From the NCBI GenBank assembly GCA_052035645.1, contig JBPOHK010000016.1, positions 1-64,000 of the forward strand: a stretch of DNA of 64,000 nt. The letters run 5' to 3'. The position numbers were made by a program, and so were the translations under genes. Position 1 is the first letter of the stretch. Every line of letters starts with the position of its first letter. The notes under the pieces were generated by a model. That model saw only the letters and a list, made by a program, of their open reading frames with translations. It was not told the origin of the DNA and made no database searches. This DNA comes from RPQJ01 sp052035645. GTDB taxonomy: Bacteria; Pseudomonadota; Gammaproteobacteria; Steroidobacterales; Steroidobacteraceae. Shown here piece by piece: positions 17,092 to 26,200 of the stretch.

Positions 17092-18834
17092 ATGACCACT
17101 TCGAACGCTGCCCTTCGCGACTGGGTCGCCGAGTCGGCCAAGCTCACCCGGCCGGAACGCATCCACTGGTGCGACGGGTCCGACACCGAGCGGGACGAAC
17201 TCACCGCGTTGCTGCTCGAGCGCGGCGAATTCATCGAACTCGACCCGGCCACGTTCCCGAACTGCCACCTGCACCGCTCGCACCCCTCGGACGTGGCGCG
17301 CGTCGAGCACCTGACCTTCATCTGCACCCGCGACAAGGACGACGCCGGTCCGAACAACAACTGGATGGCGCCGGCCGAGGCGCACGCGAAGATCGACGCC
17401 CTCTTCGACGGCTGCATGCAGGGCCGCACGATGTACGTCGTGCCCTACTGCATGGGCCCGATCAACTCGCCCTACGCGCGCTGCGGCGTCGAGATCACCG
17501 ACAGCCCGTACGTGGTGCTGAACATGCGCATCATGACGCGCATGGGCGCGGCGGCCCTGAAGCGCATCGAGCGCGAAGGCAAGTTCGTGAAGGGGCTGCA
17601 CTCGATCGGCGACCTGAACCCGGAGCGCCGCTACATCATGCACTTCCCCGAGGAGCTCTCGATCAAGAGCATCGGCTCGGGCTACGGCGGCAACGCACTG
17701 CTCGGCAAGAAGTGCCACGCGCTGCGCATCGCGAGCTGGCAGGCCCGCGACGAGGGCTGGCTCGCCGAGCACATGCTGATCGTCGGCCTCGAGAATCCGC
17801 GCGGCGAGGTGCACTACGTCGCCGGCGCCTTCCCCTCGGCCTGCGGCAAGACCAACCTCGGCATGCTCATCCCGCCGGACACGATGCCGGGCTGGAAGGT
17901 GTGGACCATCGGCGAGGACATCGCGTGGCTGCACGTGGGCAGCGACGGCCGCCTGCGCGCGATCAACCCCGAGGCCGGCTTCTTCGGCGTGGTGCCCGGC
18001 ACCAGCCCGAAGACCAACCGCAACGCCTACGAGATGATCCACCACGACACGATCTTCACGAACGTCGCCGTGACGGCCGACAACCAGCCGTGGTGGGAAG
18101 GCCGCATCAGCGGCTCGCCGGCCATCGACTGGCAGGGCCGCCCCTACGACAAGGCCAACGGCCCGGCCGCCCACCCGAATTCGCGCTTCACCGTGTCGGC
18201 GAAGCAGAACCCGGCCTACAACCACCTGATGGAGCACCCGGAAGGCGTGCCCATTTCGGCGATCCTCTTCGGCGGCCGGCGCCGCGAGGTGGCGCCGCTG
18301 GTGTACGAGGCCCGCGACTGGCAGCACGGCGTGTTGGTGGGCGCCGGCATGGCGTCCGAGACGACCGCGGCCGCGGTCGGCCAGGTCGGCGTCGTGCGTC
18401 GCGACTCCATGGCGATGAAGCCGTTCTGCGGGTACAACTTCGCCGACTACTGGTCGCACTGGCTGTCGTTCGAGGGCCGCGCCCGGCAGCTGCCGAAGGT
18501 CTTCCACGTCAACTGGTTCCGCCAGGACCGGAACGGCAAGTTCCTGTGGCCCGGCTTCGGCGACAACCTGCGCGTGCTGTCCTGGATCATCGACCGCTGC
18601 GAGGGCCGCGCCGGCGCGCAGGAGACGCCGATCGGCTACCTGCCGCGCAAGGAAGACCTGGACCTCGCCTCGCTGAACCTGCCCGAGGAGACCGTGCACC
18701 AGCTGCTCGACCTCGACCGCGACGCCTGGCACCGCGAGATCGACGAGATCGGCAAGTACCTCGAGGAATTCGGCAGCCGCACGCCGCCCGCGCTGCGCGA
18801 GCAGTACCTCAAGGTGAAGCAAGCCCTCGGCTGA
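17092..18834 (+). CDS. pckG: Phosphoenolpyruvate carboxykinase (GTP)
   Basis: A 580-aa GTP-dependent PEPCK, converting oxaloacetate and GTP to PEP, CO2 and GDP at the entry to gluconeogenesis. The kinase-1a loop FPSACGKTNLGML (about residues 246-258) carries the reactive Cys seen only in GTP-type enzymes. Other marks are the substrate-binding YCMGPINSPYARCGVEITDS, RRYIMHFPEE and the nucleotide-site FCGYNFADYWSHWL. The length is close to the family (about 590-620). AAGGA precedes the ATG. The gene stands alone, with a palindrome and a TATAAT upstream and a stem-loop downstream. Confidence 0.96.
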   Translation: MTTSNAALRDWVAESAKLTRPERIHWCDGSDTERDELTALLLERGEFIELDPATFPNCHLHRSHPSDVARVEHLTFICTRDKDDAGPNNNWMAPAEAHAKIDALFDGCMQGRTMYVVPYCMGPINSPYARCGVEITDSPYVVLNMRIMTRMGAAALKRIEREGKFVKGLHSIGDLNPERRYIMHFPEELSIKSIGSGYGGNALLGKKCHALRIASWQARDEGWLAEHMLIVGLENPRGEVHYVAGAFPSACGKTNLGMLIPPDTMPGWKVWTIGEDIAWLHVGSDGRLRAINPEAGFFGVVPGTSPKTNRNAYEMIHHDTIFTNVAVTADNQPWWEGRISGSPAIDWQGRPYDKANGPAAHPNSRFTVSAKQNPAYNHLMEHPEGVPISAILFGGRRREVAPLVYEARDWQHGVLVGAGMASETTAAAVGQVGVVRRDSMAMKPFCGYNFADYWSHWLSFEGRARQLPKVFHVNWFRQDRNGKFLWPGFGDNLRVLSWIIDRCEGRAGAQETPIGYLPRKEDLDLASLNLPEETVHQLLDLDRDAWHREIDEIGKYLEEFGSRTPPALREQYLKVKQALG

Positions 18835-18835
18835 A

Positions 18836-18889
18836 AAACAGGGGACATTCCTCTTTTTCGCCACGCCGCGAAAAAGAGGAAACCCCGTT
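18836..18889. repeat. REP-like inverted repeat between convergent genes
   Basis: The whole 54-bp gap between the pckG and cyclase stops folds on itself. CCTCTTTTTCGC (18850-18861) pairs perfectly with GCGAAAAAGAGG (18868-18879), and an outer GGGG/CCCC extends the stem. It can act as a two-way terminator. The GGGGACATTCCT text resembles dispersed repeats linked to REP-associated transposases in other proteobacteria; no second copy was noticed in this window. Confidence 0.65.
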
Positions 18890-19794
18890 CAGTCTTCGAG
18901 CTGGTAGCGGATGGCGTCCGGGGCGTTCGCCTCGGGCAGCTTGCCGAGGCCGATGAAGCCCTTGCCGGCGAGCGGCACGGAGTCGCGCCGCACGAAGGAC
19001 TCGCGCCCTTCGTGGTTGATCACGAACGTGCCGTTCGTGCTCTGGTCGACGAGCAGGAACTTGTCGCGGCTCACCTCGATCTTGGCGTGCAGCCGCGAGA
19101 TCAGCGAACCCTTCACGACGACGTCGTTCTCCTCGGCGCGGCCCAGGGTGAACACCTTCTTGGCATCGTCGAGCACGTGCTCCTGCCCCTGGTAGTACAG
19201 GCGGACCTTGCCCGGCCGGTGGCCCCTGCGCGACTCGATCTCGATCGACGGCAGCATGCTCGTGACGTCTTCCTGCTGCCAGAGCACCTCGTAGAGCTCC
19301 ATGTCCTCGGCGAGGCCGCGCACGGTCGTCACGTCGATGCGCCGGCTCACGCCTCGCCACTCGGAGGACAGGCGGCTGACGGTGTCGCCGCTCAGGACGA
19401 CCTGGCCGGCCTTGGCCTGGCTCGTCATGCGGTTGGCCGTGTGGACCGTGGCGCCGAAGATGTCCTTGTTCTCGAGCACGACCGGCCCGAAATGGCAGCC
19501 GATGCGGATGGCCACGTGCTGGCCCTGCACCAGCAGCTCGGGCTGGGCGCCGATGTCCTGCTGCATCTCGGCGGCGCCGTTCACGGCGTCGTTGGCGGTC
19601 GGGAAGATCGCCAGGATCTCGTCGCCGATCGTCTTGATCACCGTGCCACGGTTGCGCTCGGTCGCCTCGCGCATCAGCCCGACGCACTTAACGATCATTT
19701 CGCGGGCCGCATGGTCCCCGAGCACCTCGTAGAGCCGAGTGCTCCCGACCACGTCCGCGAAGAGGACGGCAACTTCCGTCTCTGTGCTCGACAC
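18889..19794 (-). CDS. Class III nucleotide cyclase with C-terminal FHA domain
   Basis: A 301-aa soluble protein. Residues 5-175 form a class III adenylate/guanylate cyclase domain with metal Asp D14 (LFADVVGST), K54, and D58 (KTIGDEILAIF). Residues 205-275 form an FHA phosphothreonine-binding domain with GR (218-219), SRLH (233-236) and NGTF (254-257). It probably makes a cyclic nucleotide under control of a phosphoprotein partner. At the position of the conserved transition-state Asn the sequence reads GATVHTANR, so the Asn is His; activity should not be taken for granted. The GTG at 19794 is preferred, with GGGGAT about 8 bp upstream; an in-frame TTG lies at 19839. Confidence 0.85.
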   Translation of the reverse strand: MSSTETEVAVLFADVVGSTRLYEVLGDHAAREMIVKCVGLMREATERNRGTVIKTIGDEILAIFPTANDAVNGAAEMQQDIGAQPELLVQGQHVAIRIGCHFGPVVLENKDIFGATVHTANRMTSQAKAGQVVLSGDTVSRLSSEWRGVSRRIDVTTVRGLAEDMELYEVLWQQEDVTSMLPSIEIESRRGHRPGKVRLYYQGQEHVLDDAKKVFTLGRAEENDVVVKGSLISRLHAKIEVSRDKFLLVDQSTNGTFVINHEGRESFVRRDSVPLAGKGFIGLGKLPEANAPDAIRYQLED

Positions 19795-19846
19795 GTCCTG
19801 ATCCCCTGTGCCCGGCCATCCCGGCCCGGCCGACGACAATCTGTAA

Positions 19847-19852
19847 AGTATA
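19847..19852 (-). promoter_or_regulatory. Possible -10 element of the cyclase gene
   Basis: TATACT on the minus strand, 53 bp before the preferred GTG start, within an AT-rich island in otherwise GC-rich DNA. No convincing -35 is visible. Confidence 0.4.
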
Positions 19853-19961
19853 CAGGGTCCGACCGGCGATCCCCGCCCCGTCCGGCCGGGGGTTCGACGC
19901 GGGGTCCGTCAGCCGGCTATCGGCCGGCGCGCAAGCCGCTTGAGTCGCGCCGGGCGAGGCC

Positions 19962-20951
19962 TCACGCGGCGCGCCCGAACATGCGCAGGGACTGGCGCAG
20001 CAGCTCGGCGCCGGCCCCGGGCCGGTGCGCGTTCTCGCTGAGGAAGCGTCGCCAGGCCCGCGCATTGGGCTGTCCGGCGTACAGCCCCTGCACGTGGCGC
20101 AGCAGCGCGGGCAGCCGGTGCCCCGCGACGAGCATGCGCTCGACGTAGTCCGCATAGGCCAGCACCACGTCCTCGCGCGCGGGCATCGCCGCGCCGCCCG
20201 GCCACAGCCGGGCCTCGAGCTGCGCGAGCAGGTACGGCTCCTGGTACGCCTGCCGGCCGAGCATGACGCCGTCGAACCGCGGCAGCCACGCCTCGATCGT
20301 CGCGAGGTCGCGCAGGCCGCCGTTCAGCACGACGCACAGTTGCGGGTGCTCGCGCCTGAGGCGCTCGGGGACGTCGTAGCGCAGCGGCGGGACTTCGCGG
20401 TTCTCCTTCGGGCTGAGCCCCTGCAGGAACGCCTTGCGGGCATGGACGATGAACACGTCGATGCCGGCCGCGTGGACGGCCGCGACGAAGCGCTCGAAGA
20501 ACGCGTAGTCGTCGTGCCCGTCGATCCCGATGCGGCACTTCACGGTCACCGGGACCTCGACCGCCTCGCGCATGGCGCGCAGGCACTCGGCGACCAGCCC
20601 CGGCTCCGCCATCAGGCAGGCGCCGAACCGGCCGCTCTGCACGCGGTCGCTCGGGCAGCCGACGTTGAGGTTGATCTCGTCGTAACCGCGCGCGGCACCG
20701 AGCCTGGCGCCGCGCGCCAGCAGCTCCGGATGCGACCCGCCGAGCTGCAGCGCGACCGGGTGTTCGGCCGGATCGAAGCCCAGCAGCCGCTCGACGTCCC
20801 CGTGCGCCAGGGCCTGCGCCGTCACCATCTCCGTGTACATCAGCGCGTGCGGGCTCAGCAGGCGCAGCAGGTAGCGGCAGTGGCGATCGGTGTAGTCCAT
20901 CATCGGCGCCACGCAGAGCCGGCGATCGAGGCGGGCCGCGGTCGGGTTCAT
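19962..20951 (-). CDS. dusA: tRNA-dihydrouridine(20/20a) synthase DusA
   Basis: A 329-aa FMN-dependent TIM-barrel enzyme that reduces uridines in the tRNA D-loop with NADPH. Marks are the N-terminal APMMDYTDRHCRYLLRLLS, the catalytic Cys in NLNVGCPSDRVQSGRFGACLM (about residue 100), the VTVKCRIGID strand and HARKAFLQGLSPKENR, which distinguishes DusA from DusB/C. A C-terminal helical tRNA-recognition domain follows. The start at 20951 overlaps the stop of the upstream GCS2-type ligase gene (ATGA), so it is the last gene of a three-gene operon. Confidence 0.94.
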   Translation of the reverse strand: MNPTAARLDRRLCVAPMMDYTDRHCRYLLRLLSPHALMYTEMVTAQALAHGDVERLLGFDPAEHPVALQLGGSHPELLARGARLGAARGYDEINLNVGCPSDRVQSGRFGACLMAEPGLVAECLRAMREAVEVPVTVKCRIGIDGHDDYAFFERFVAAVHAAGIDVFIVHARKAFLQGLSPKENREVPPLRYDVPERLRREHPQLCVVLNGGLRDLATIEAWLPRFDGVMLGRQAYQEPYLLAQLEARLWPGGAAMPAREDVVLAYADYVERMLVAGHRLPALLRHVQGLYAGQPNARAWRRFLSENAHRPGAGAELLRQSLRMFGRAA

Positions 20952-22081
20952 GCGCGCGCCGTCTCCGCCACCAGCCAGTCGACGACCTGCCGCAGCGCCT
21001 GCGACTCGTCCGCGCCCTGCGCCAGCGCCGCCTCGTACACGCGCAGCTGGCGGTGCGCGCTCGTGCCCCGGCGCAGGATCTCGCGCAGGCCCTCGATCTC
21101 GGCCTCGCAGCCGAGGGCACTGGCATCCTCGCGCACCAGCGCGATGATCTCCTCCAGCAATTCGGCGAAGGGCACGATGCGCTGGCGACCCAGGTCGAGC
21201 AGCCCGGCGTCGGAGGAATAGCGCATCGCGCGCCAGCGATTCTCGCCGACCAGCAGCGCGGGATAGCGGCGCCAGCGCTGGTTGCCGCGGCGCAGCCGGA
21301 AGAGCATGCGCACCAGGCACTGGTTCAGCGCGGCGAGCCGCACGGCGTCGTCGAGGCTCGTGCAGCAGTCGAGCACCCGGGTCTCGAGCGTGGGGTAGCG
21401 CGAACTCGGGCGCAGGTCCCACCAGATGCGCGAGGTGTCGGCGATCACGCCGGTCTCGATCAGCGTGTCGGTGTGGCGGCGGTACTCGCTCCAGCTGTCG
21501 AAGTGCTCGGGCAGGCCCGTGCGCGGCACGCCGTTGAACACCATGAGGCGGAAGGACATCAGGCCCGTGCGCTCGCCCTCCCAGAACGGCGAGCTGCAGG
21601 TGAGCGCCAGCAGGTGCGGCAGGAAGTACGTCAGCTGGTTCATCACGTCGATGCGCAACTCGTCGTCGTCGATGCCGACGTGCACGTGCAGGCCGCAGAT
21701 CATCATGCGGCGGGCCGCGCCCTGCATCTCCTCGAGCAGCGCGACGTAGCGCTCCTTGTCGGTGCGCTTCTGCCGGGCCGTGAGCGAGAACGGGTGGCTG
21801 GAGGCCGCGATCGGCGCCAGGCCGTAGCGCGCGGCCTCCTCGATCACCGCCTGCCGCAGTGCGGCCAGCTCGCGGCGCGCCTCTCCCGCCGTGCGGCACA
21901 CCGGCGTCGCCACCTCGACCTGCGAGCGCAGGAACTCCGGGAACGCCCGCCCGCCCGTGCGGTCGTGCAGGTCGGCGAACAGCTGCGGGGGCGGCTCGCT
22001 GGCCACCGCGCCGCTCTCGCGGTCGACCAGCAGGTATTCCTCCTCGACGCCCAGGGTCAGCGGCGGGTCGCGCGTCGCCAT
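20948..22081 (-). CDS. ybdK: Carboxylate-amine ligase of the GCS2 (YbdK) family
   Basis: A 377-aa ATP-dependent ligase. Marks are the N-terminal LGVEEEYLLVD with the metal-binding glutamates, QVEVATPVC, the CGLHVHVGI segment, and DLRPSSRYPTLETRVLD near residue 240. The family includes weak gamma-glutamylcysteine ligases and amide-forming enzymes of unknown substrate, so a specific substrate is not assigned. It overlaps the N-formylglutamate amidohydrolase gene by 25 bp upstream and dusA by 4 bp downstream. The pairing with an amidohydrolase suggests opposite or sequential action on a glutamate-like amide, which is inference only. Confidence 0.88.
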   Translation of the reverse strand: MATRDPPLTLGVEEEYLLVDRESGAVASEPPPQLFADLHDRTGGRAFPEFLRSQVEVATPVCRTAGEARRELAALRQAVIEEAARYGLAPIAASSHPFSLTARQKRTDKERYVALLEEMQGAARRMMICGLHVHVGIDDDELRIDVMNQLTYFLPHLLALTCSSPFWEGERTGLMSFRLMVFNGVPRTGLPEHFDSWSEYRRHTDTLIETGVIADTSRIWWDLRPSSRYPTLETRVLDCCTSLDDAVRLAALNQCLVRMLFRLRRGNQRWRRYPALLVGENRWRAMRYSSDAGLLDLGRQRIVPFAELLEEIIALVREDASALGCEAEIEGLREILRRGTSAHRQLRVYEAALAQGADESQALRQVVDWLVAETARA

Positions 22082-22881
22082 GCGCCGGACTCCTCGTGCA
22101 GCAGGCGGTGGACCTCGGGATCGCCGAGCAGCGGGGCAATCTGCGCCGCGAGCAGGCGCACACAGCGCTCCATGCCCGCCGGCGACTCGAGCAGGTCCTG
22201 GCGCACCTCCAGGCAGAGGTGCGGCAGCCCGGGACGCTCCGCGTGGTGGTCGATCGTGTAGTCGGACGGGTGCTTGCCGCTGTAGGGCTCGTTGTCGCCG
22301 ACGACGAGGCCTTCGACGCCGGCGAGCCCGCGCAGCAGGCGGCGAGCGTTGGGCTCGTCACGGTCCCAAAGGACGCCGACGTGCCAGGGGCGGCGCGGAC
22401 CGTCGCCGAGCGCCGGCGTGAAGCTGTGCACCGCGATCACCAGCGGCACGACGCCGCGCGCGCGGAACGCCGCCAGCATCGCCGCGATGCACTCGTGGTA
22501 CGGGTCGAACAGGGCGGCGAGGCGCACGCGCCGTTCGACCTCGTCGAGCTGCTGGTTGCCGGGAATCGGGCAGCCGTCGCTGACCTTGCGGAAGGCTTCG
22601 TCGTCTTCCGGCGCGCGGTTGCAGTCCACGACCAGTCGGGAGTAACCGGCGAGGATGGCCGGCGCATCGAGGGCGTCGGCCAGGCCCCGCGTCAGCTCGC
22701 CCGCGCCGATGTCCCAGGCCATGTGCTGCCAGGTCGGCAGCTCCGGCAGCCCGAGCCGCCCGAGCCGGCTCGGGAACGCGCGGCTGGCGTGGTCGCACAC
22801 CAGCAGCGCCGGCGCCGCGCCCGCGGGACGCAGGACGACGAAGGGCGCCGGGTCGTCGTCGACCAGCAGCGGGGACGGCAT
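22057..22881 (-). CDS. N-formylglutamate amidohydrolase family protein
   Basis: A 274-aa protein of the FGase family (zinc hydrolase). Marks are LLVCDHASRAFP, the WDIGAGELTRGLADAL helix, SRLVVDCNRAPED, the VIAVHSFTP strand with a His ligand and the HLCLEVRQDLL strand with a conserved Glu. Classical members cleave N-formylglutamate in histidine degradation, but no hut genes are present, so the real substrate is open. ATG at 22881 is chosen; a GTG at 22902 is in frame and possible, and neither has a strong ribosome site. It is first in the operon with the GCS2 ligase and dusA. Confidence 0.85.
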   Translation of the reverse strand: MPSPLLVDDDPAPFVVLRPAGAAPALLVCDHASRAFPSRLGRLGLPELPTWQHMAWDIGAGELTRGLADALDAPAILAGYSRLVVDCNRAPEDDEAFRKVSDGCPIPGNQQLDEVERRVRLAALFDPYHECIAAMLAAFRARGVVPLVIAVHSFTPALGDGPRRPWHVGVLWDRDEPNARRLLRGLAGVEGLVVGDNEPYSGKHPSDYTIDHHAERPGLPHLCLEVRQDLLESPAGMERCVRLLAAQIAPLLGDPEVHRLLHEESGAWRRATRR

Positions 22882-23057
22882 CGGTTCGGTCGGGCAGGTC
22901 ACCGGGGCGGGTCGCGGCTCGGGTTCGGGGCCGCCATTTTACCGAATCGGGCCGCGGGCCAGCGGGATGTGACGCCATTCACACCGGTGGACTCACCCAC
23001 GCCCTACCATCGGTGGCCATCCGTGGGGCGGATGCGCGTGAGGCTGGCGCTGCAGGG

Positions 23058-23234
23058 ATGAATCGGCTGTTCGACAAGGCGACTCGTGATCGTCGCGTGC
23101 TGCACTGGCTCGGCACGCGGCCCGTGGACGACGTGCGCGCCGCCGAAAGGCGGGCCCGCGCGCCGTCCGCCGCCCGTGCCCGCCGGGTCGACCCCCCTGC
23201 CGGCCCGCCCCCCGCGCTGAACGCCCGCGCATGA
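23058..23234 (+). CDS. Possible small basic protein coupled to the GGDEF/EAL gene
   Basis: A 58-codon frame starting at ATG 23058. It ends in TGA that overlaps the ATG of the large signalling gene (ATGA), the arrangement expected for translational coupling. The product would begin MNRLFDKATRDRRVLHWLG and then become Arg/Ala/Pro-rich, which is also what chance frames in GC-rich DNA look like. No strong ribosome site precedes it. It is listed because of the overlap only. Confidence 0.25.
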   Translation: MNRLFDKATRDRRVLHWLGTRPVDDVRAAERRARAPSAARARRVDPPAGPPPALNARA

Positions 23235-26200
23235 ATCTCCACCCGCTCCTCCGGCAGCACTTCGAGCAGTCCCGGGACGACTCCGGCCAGTTCGACCTGC
23301 GCCGGCTGCTCGGACTCATCAGCACCGCCTACGGCGAGTGGGACGAGGAGCGCAAGGGCGTCGTCCGTTCCATGCGCCTGCTCGCCGACGAGACCAACGC
23401 GTTCACGCGCGAGGTCCGCGAGAGTGCGGAGGCGCAGCTGCAGGTCATCCTCGACCACGTCAAGGACGCGATCCTGACGGTCGACGAAGGCGGCCACATC
23501 CAGACGCTCAATGCCACGGGCGAGCGGATCTTCGGCTTCCGCGAGGATGAGGTGCGCGGCCGCAGGCTCGAGCTGCTCATCCCGTCGCTGGCGCGCCAGC
23601 CGGACATGGTCGCGGCCCTCGACGAGCTGGCCGAATCGCTCGAGAACACGCAGGTCGACCTCGCACCGCGCGAGACCAAGGGCCGCAACCGGGGCGGCGC
23701 GCTGTTCGACGCCGAGATCGGCGTGAGCAAGGTGCGCCTCGACGACCGCGGCGTCTACGTCGTGTGCCTGCGCGACACGACCGACCGCAAGCTGGCCGAG
23801 GCCGCGATCCGCGAGAGCGAGGCGCGCTACCGCACGCTGGTCGAGAACGCACCCGAGGCCATCGTCGTCCTCGACGTCGACCTCGGCCGGTTCGTCGAGT
23901 GCAACGACAACGCGATCCGCTTCTTCAAGATGACGCGCGAGGAGCTGCTGGCCACCGGCCCCGAGCGCATCAGCCCGCCGGAGCAGGCCGACGGCACGCC
24001 CTCCTTCGGCGTGCAGCGCGGCCACATCGATCGCGCGCTGGCGGGCGAGGCGCCCAGCTTCGAGTGGCTGCACCGCGACGCGCTGGGCCACGACATCCCC
24101 TGTGAAGTGCGCCTGGTCCGGCTGCCCTCCTCCGGGCGGCGCCTGATCCGCGGCAGCATCACCGACATCACCGAGCGCAAGCGCAGCGAGTTCCTGGCGG
24201 CCGGCGAGCGGCGCGTGTTCGAGCGCATCACCGGCAACGTCGAGCTGGCCGTGACCCTCGAGACACTGACCGAGACCGCGGAGCGCGTGACGCCGGAAGC
24301 GTGGTGCAGCGTCTGCGTGTTCGACGCCGAGGCGAACGTGCTCTGCCACGCCGCGGGCCGCCGCCTGCCCGCGCCCTTCCTGGCCCGGCTCGGCCGGGTC
24401 GAGGTCGGGCCGCGCAACGGCTCCTGCGCCGCGGCCATCTTCCTGCAGCGCCAGGTCGTGGTGGCCGAGATCGCGCGCGACGCGCTGTGGGAACACCAGC
24501 GCCAGCCGGCGCTCGAAGCCGGCCTGCGCGCCTGCTGGTCGACACCGATCCGGTCCTCGGACGGCCGCATGCTCGGCACGGTGGCGCTGTATTTCCGCCA
24601 GCCGCGCAGCCCGCTGCGCCGCGACTTCGAGCTCATGAGCCGCCTGACCGCGCTCGCGGCGATCGCGATCGAGCGCAAGCGCTCCGAGGAGGCCCTGCGC
24701 CGCAGCGAATCGCAGTACCGGGGGCTGTTCGAGAACGTGGTGGAAGGCGTCTACCGCTCGAGCGTCGACGGCCGCTTCGCGTCCGTGAATCCCGCCCTGG
24801 TGGCCATGTTCGGCTACGAGAGCAGCGAGGAGATGCTCGCCATCCGCCGCACGGTGGACATCTACGCCCAGCCCGAAGACCGCGACCGCATCGTCGAGGC
24901 CCTGCACCGCGACGGCATGGTGCGCGACGCGGAGTGCCAGATGCGCCGCCGCGACGGCTCGCTGATCACGGTGATCGAGAACGCCCGCGTCGTGCGCGGC
25001 AAGGACGGCGGAACCGAGGGCTACGAGGGCACGATCACCGACATCTCGGTGCGCAAGCGCGCCGAAATCCAGCTCTACGAGGAAAAGGAGAAGGCGCAGG
25101 TCACGCTGCAGTCCATCGGCGACGCCGTGATCACGGCCGACGCCGACGGACGCGTCGAGTACCTGAATCCCGTCGCCGAGGAACTGACCGCCTGGGAGAC
25201 CCGCGAGGCGGCCGGACGGCCGGTGGCCGAGGTCTTCCGGGTGGTGAGCGAGACGACCCGCCAGCCCGTCGACAGCCCGATCCTGCGCTGCCTGAAGGAA
25301 GGCCGGCTGGTCGAGATGGAGGAACCGTCGCTGCTGATCAACCGGCGCGGCCAGGAGATCTCCATCCAGGACTCCGCCTCGCCCATCCGCGACCGCGGCG
25401 GCCGCCTGATCGGCGTGGTCATGGTGTTCCACGACGTCAGCCAGGAGCGTCGCCTGCAGCGCGCCCTCGCCTACCAGGCGACCCACGACGCGCTCACCGG
25501 CCTGATCAACCGCCGCGAGTTCGAGCAGCGGCTCACCGACGCCCTGCGCAGCGCGCGCAGCGACGAGAGCGTCAACCACGTGCTGATGTACCTCGACCTG
25601 GACCAGTTCAAGGTCGTGAACGACACCTGCGGCCACCAGGCCGGCGACCGGCTGCTCAAGCAGATCACCAGCGTGCTGCAGACCCGCATCCGCACCCGCG
25701 ACACGCTCGCGCGGCTCGGCGGCGACGAGTTCGGCGTGCTGCTCGAGGACTGCACCCTCGAGATGGCCGCGCGGATCGCCGAGAACCTGCGCCAGGCGAT
25801 CCGCGACTTCCGCTTCGTGTGGCAGGACCGCGTCATGAACGTCGGGGTCTCGATCGGCCTGGCCGAGGTCAACTCGCACGCCGAGACGCCGGCCGCGGTC
25901 ATGAGCGCGGCGGACGTCGCCTGCTATTCCGCCAAGGACTCCGGCCGCAACCGCGTGCAGACCTACGCCGAGGGCCGCGCGCCGGAGCGGCACCGCGAGA
26001 TGCAGTGGGTGTCGCGCATCAACCGGGCCTGCGAGGAGAACCGTCTCGAGCTGCTGTGCCAGCCGATCGTGCCGATCCGCCACGGCGCCCGCGTCGAGCG
26101 CCACTTCGAGCTGCTGCTGCGGATGCGCGACGAGGCGGGCGAACTGGTACGGCCCTCGGAGTTCATCCCGGCGGCCGAGCGCTTCAACCTCATGCCGGCG

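Noticed and set aside
17014..18864. A 616-codon frame antisense to pckG
   Set aside because: It has shadow composition and no motif, while pckG is unambiguous.
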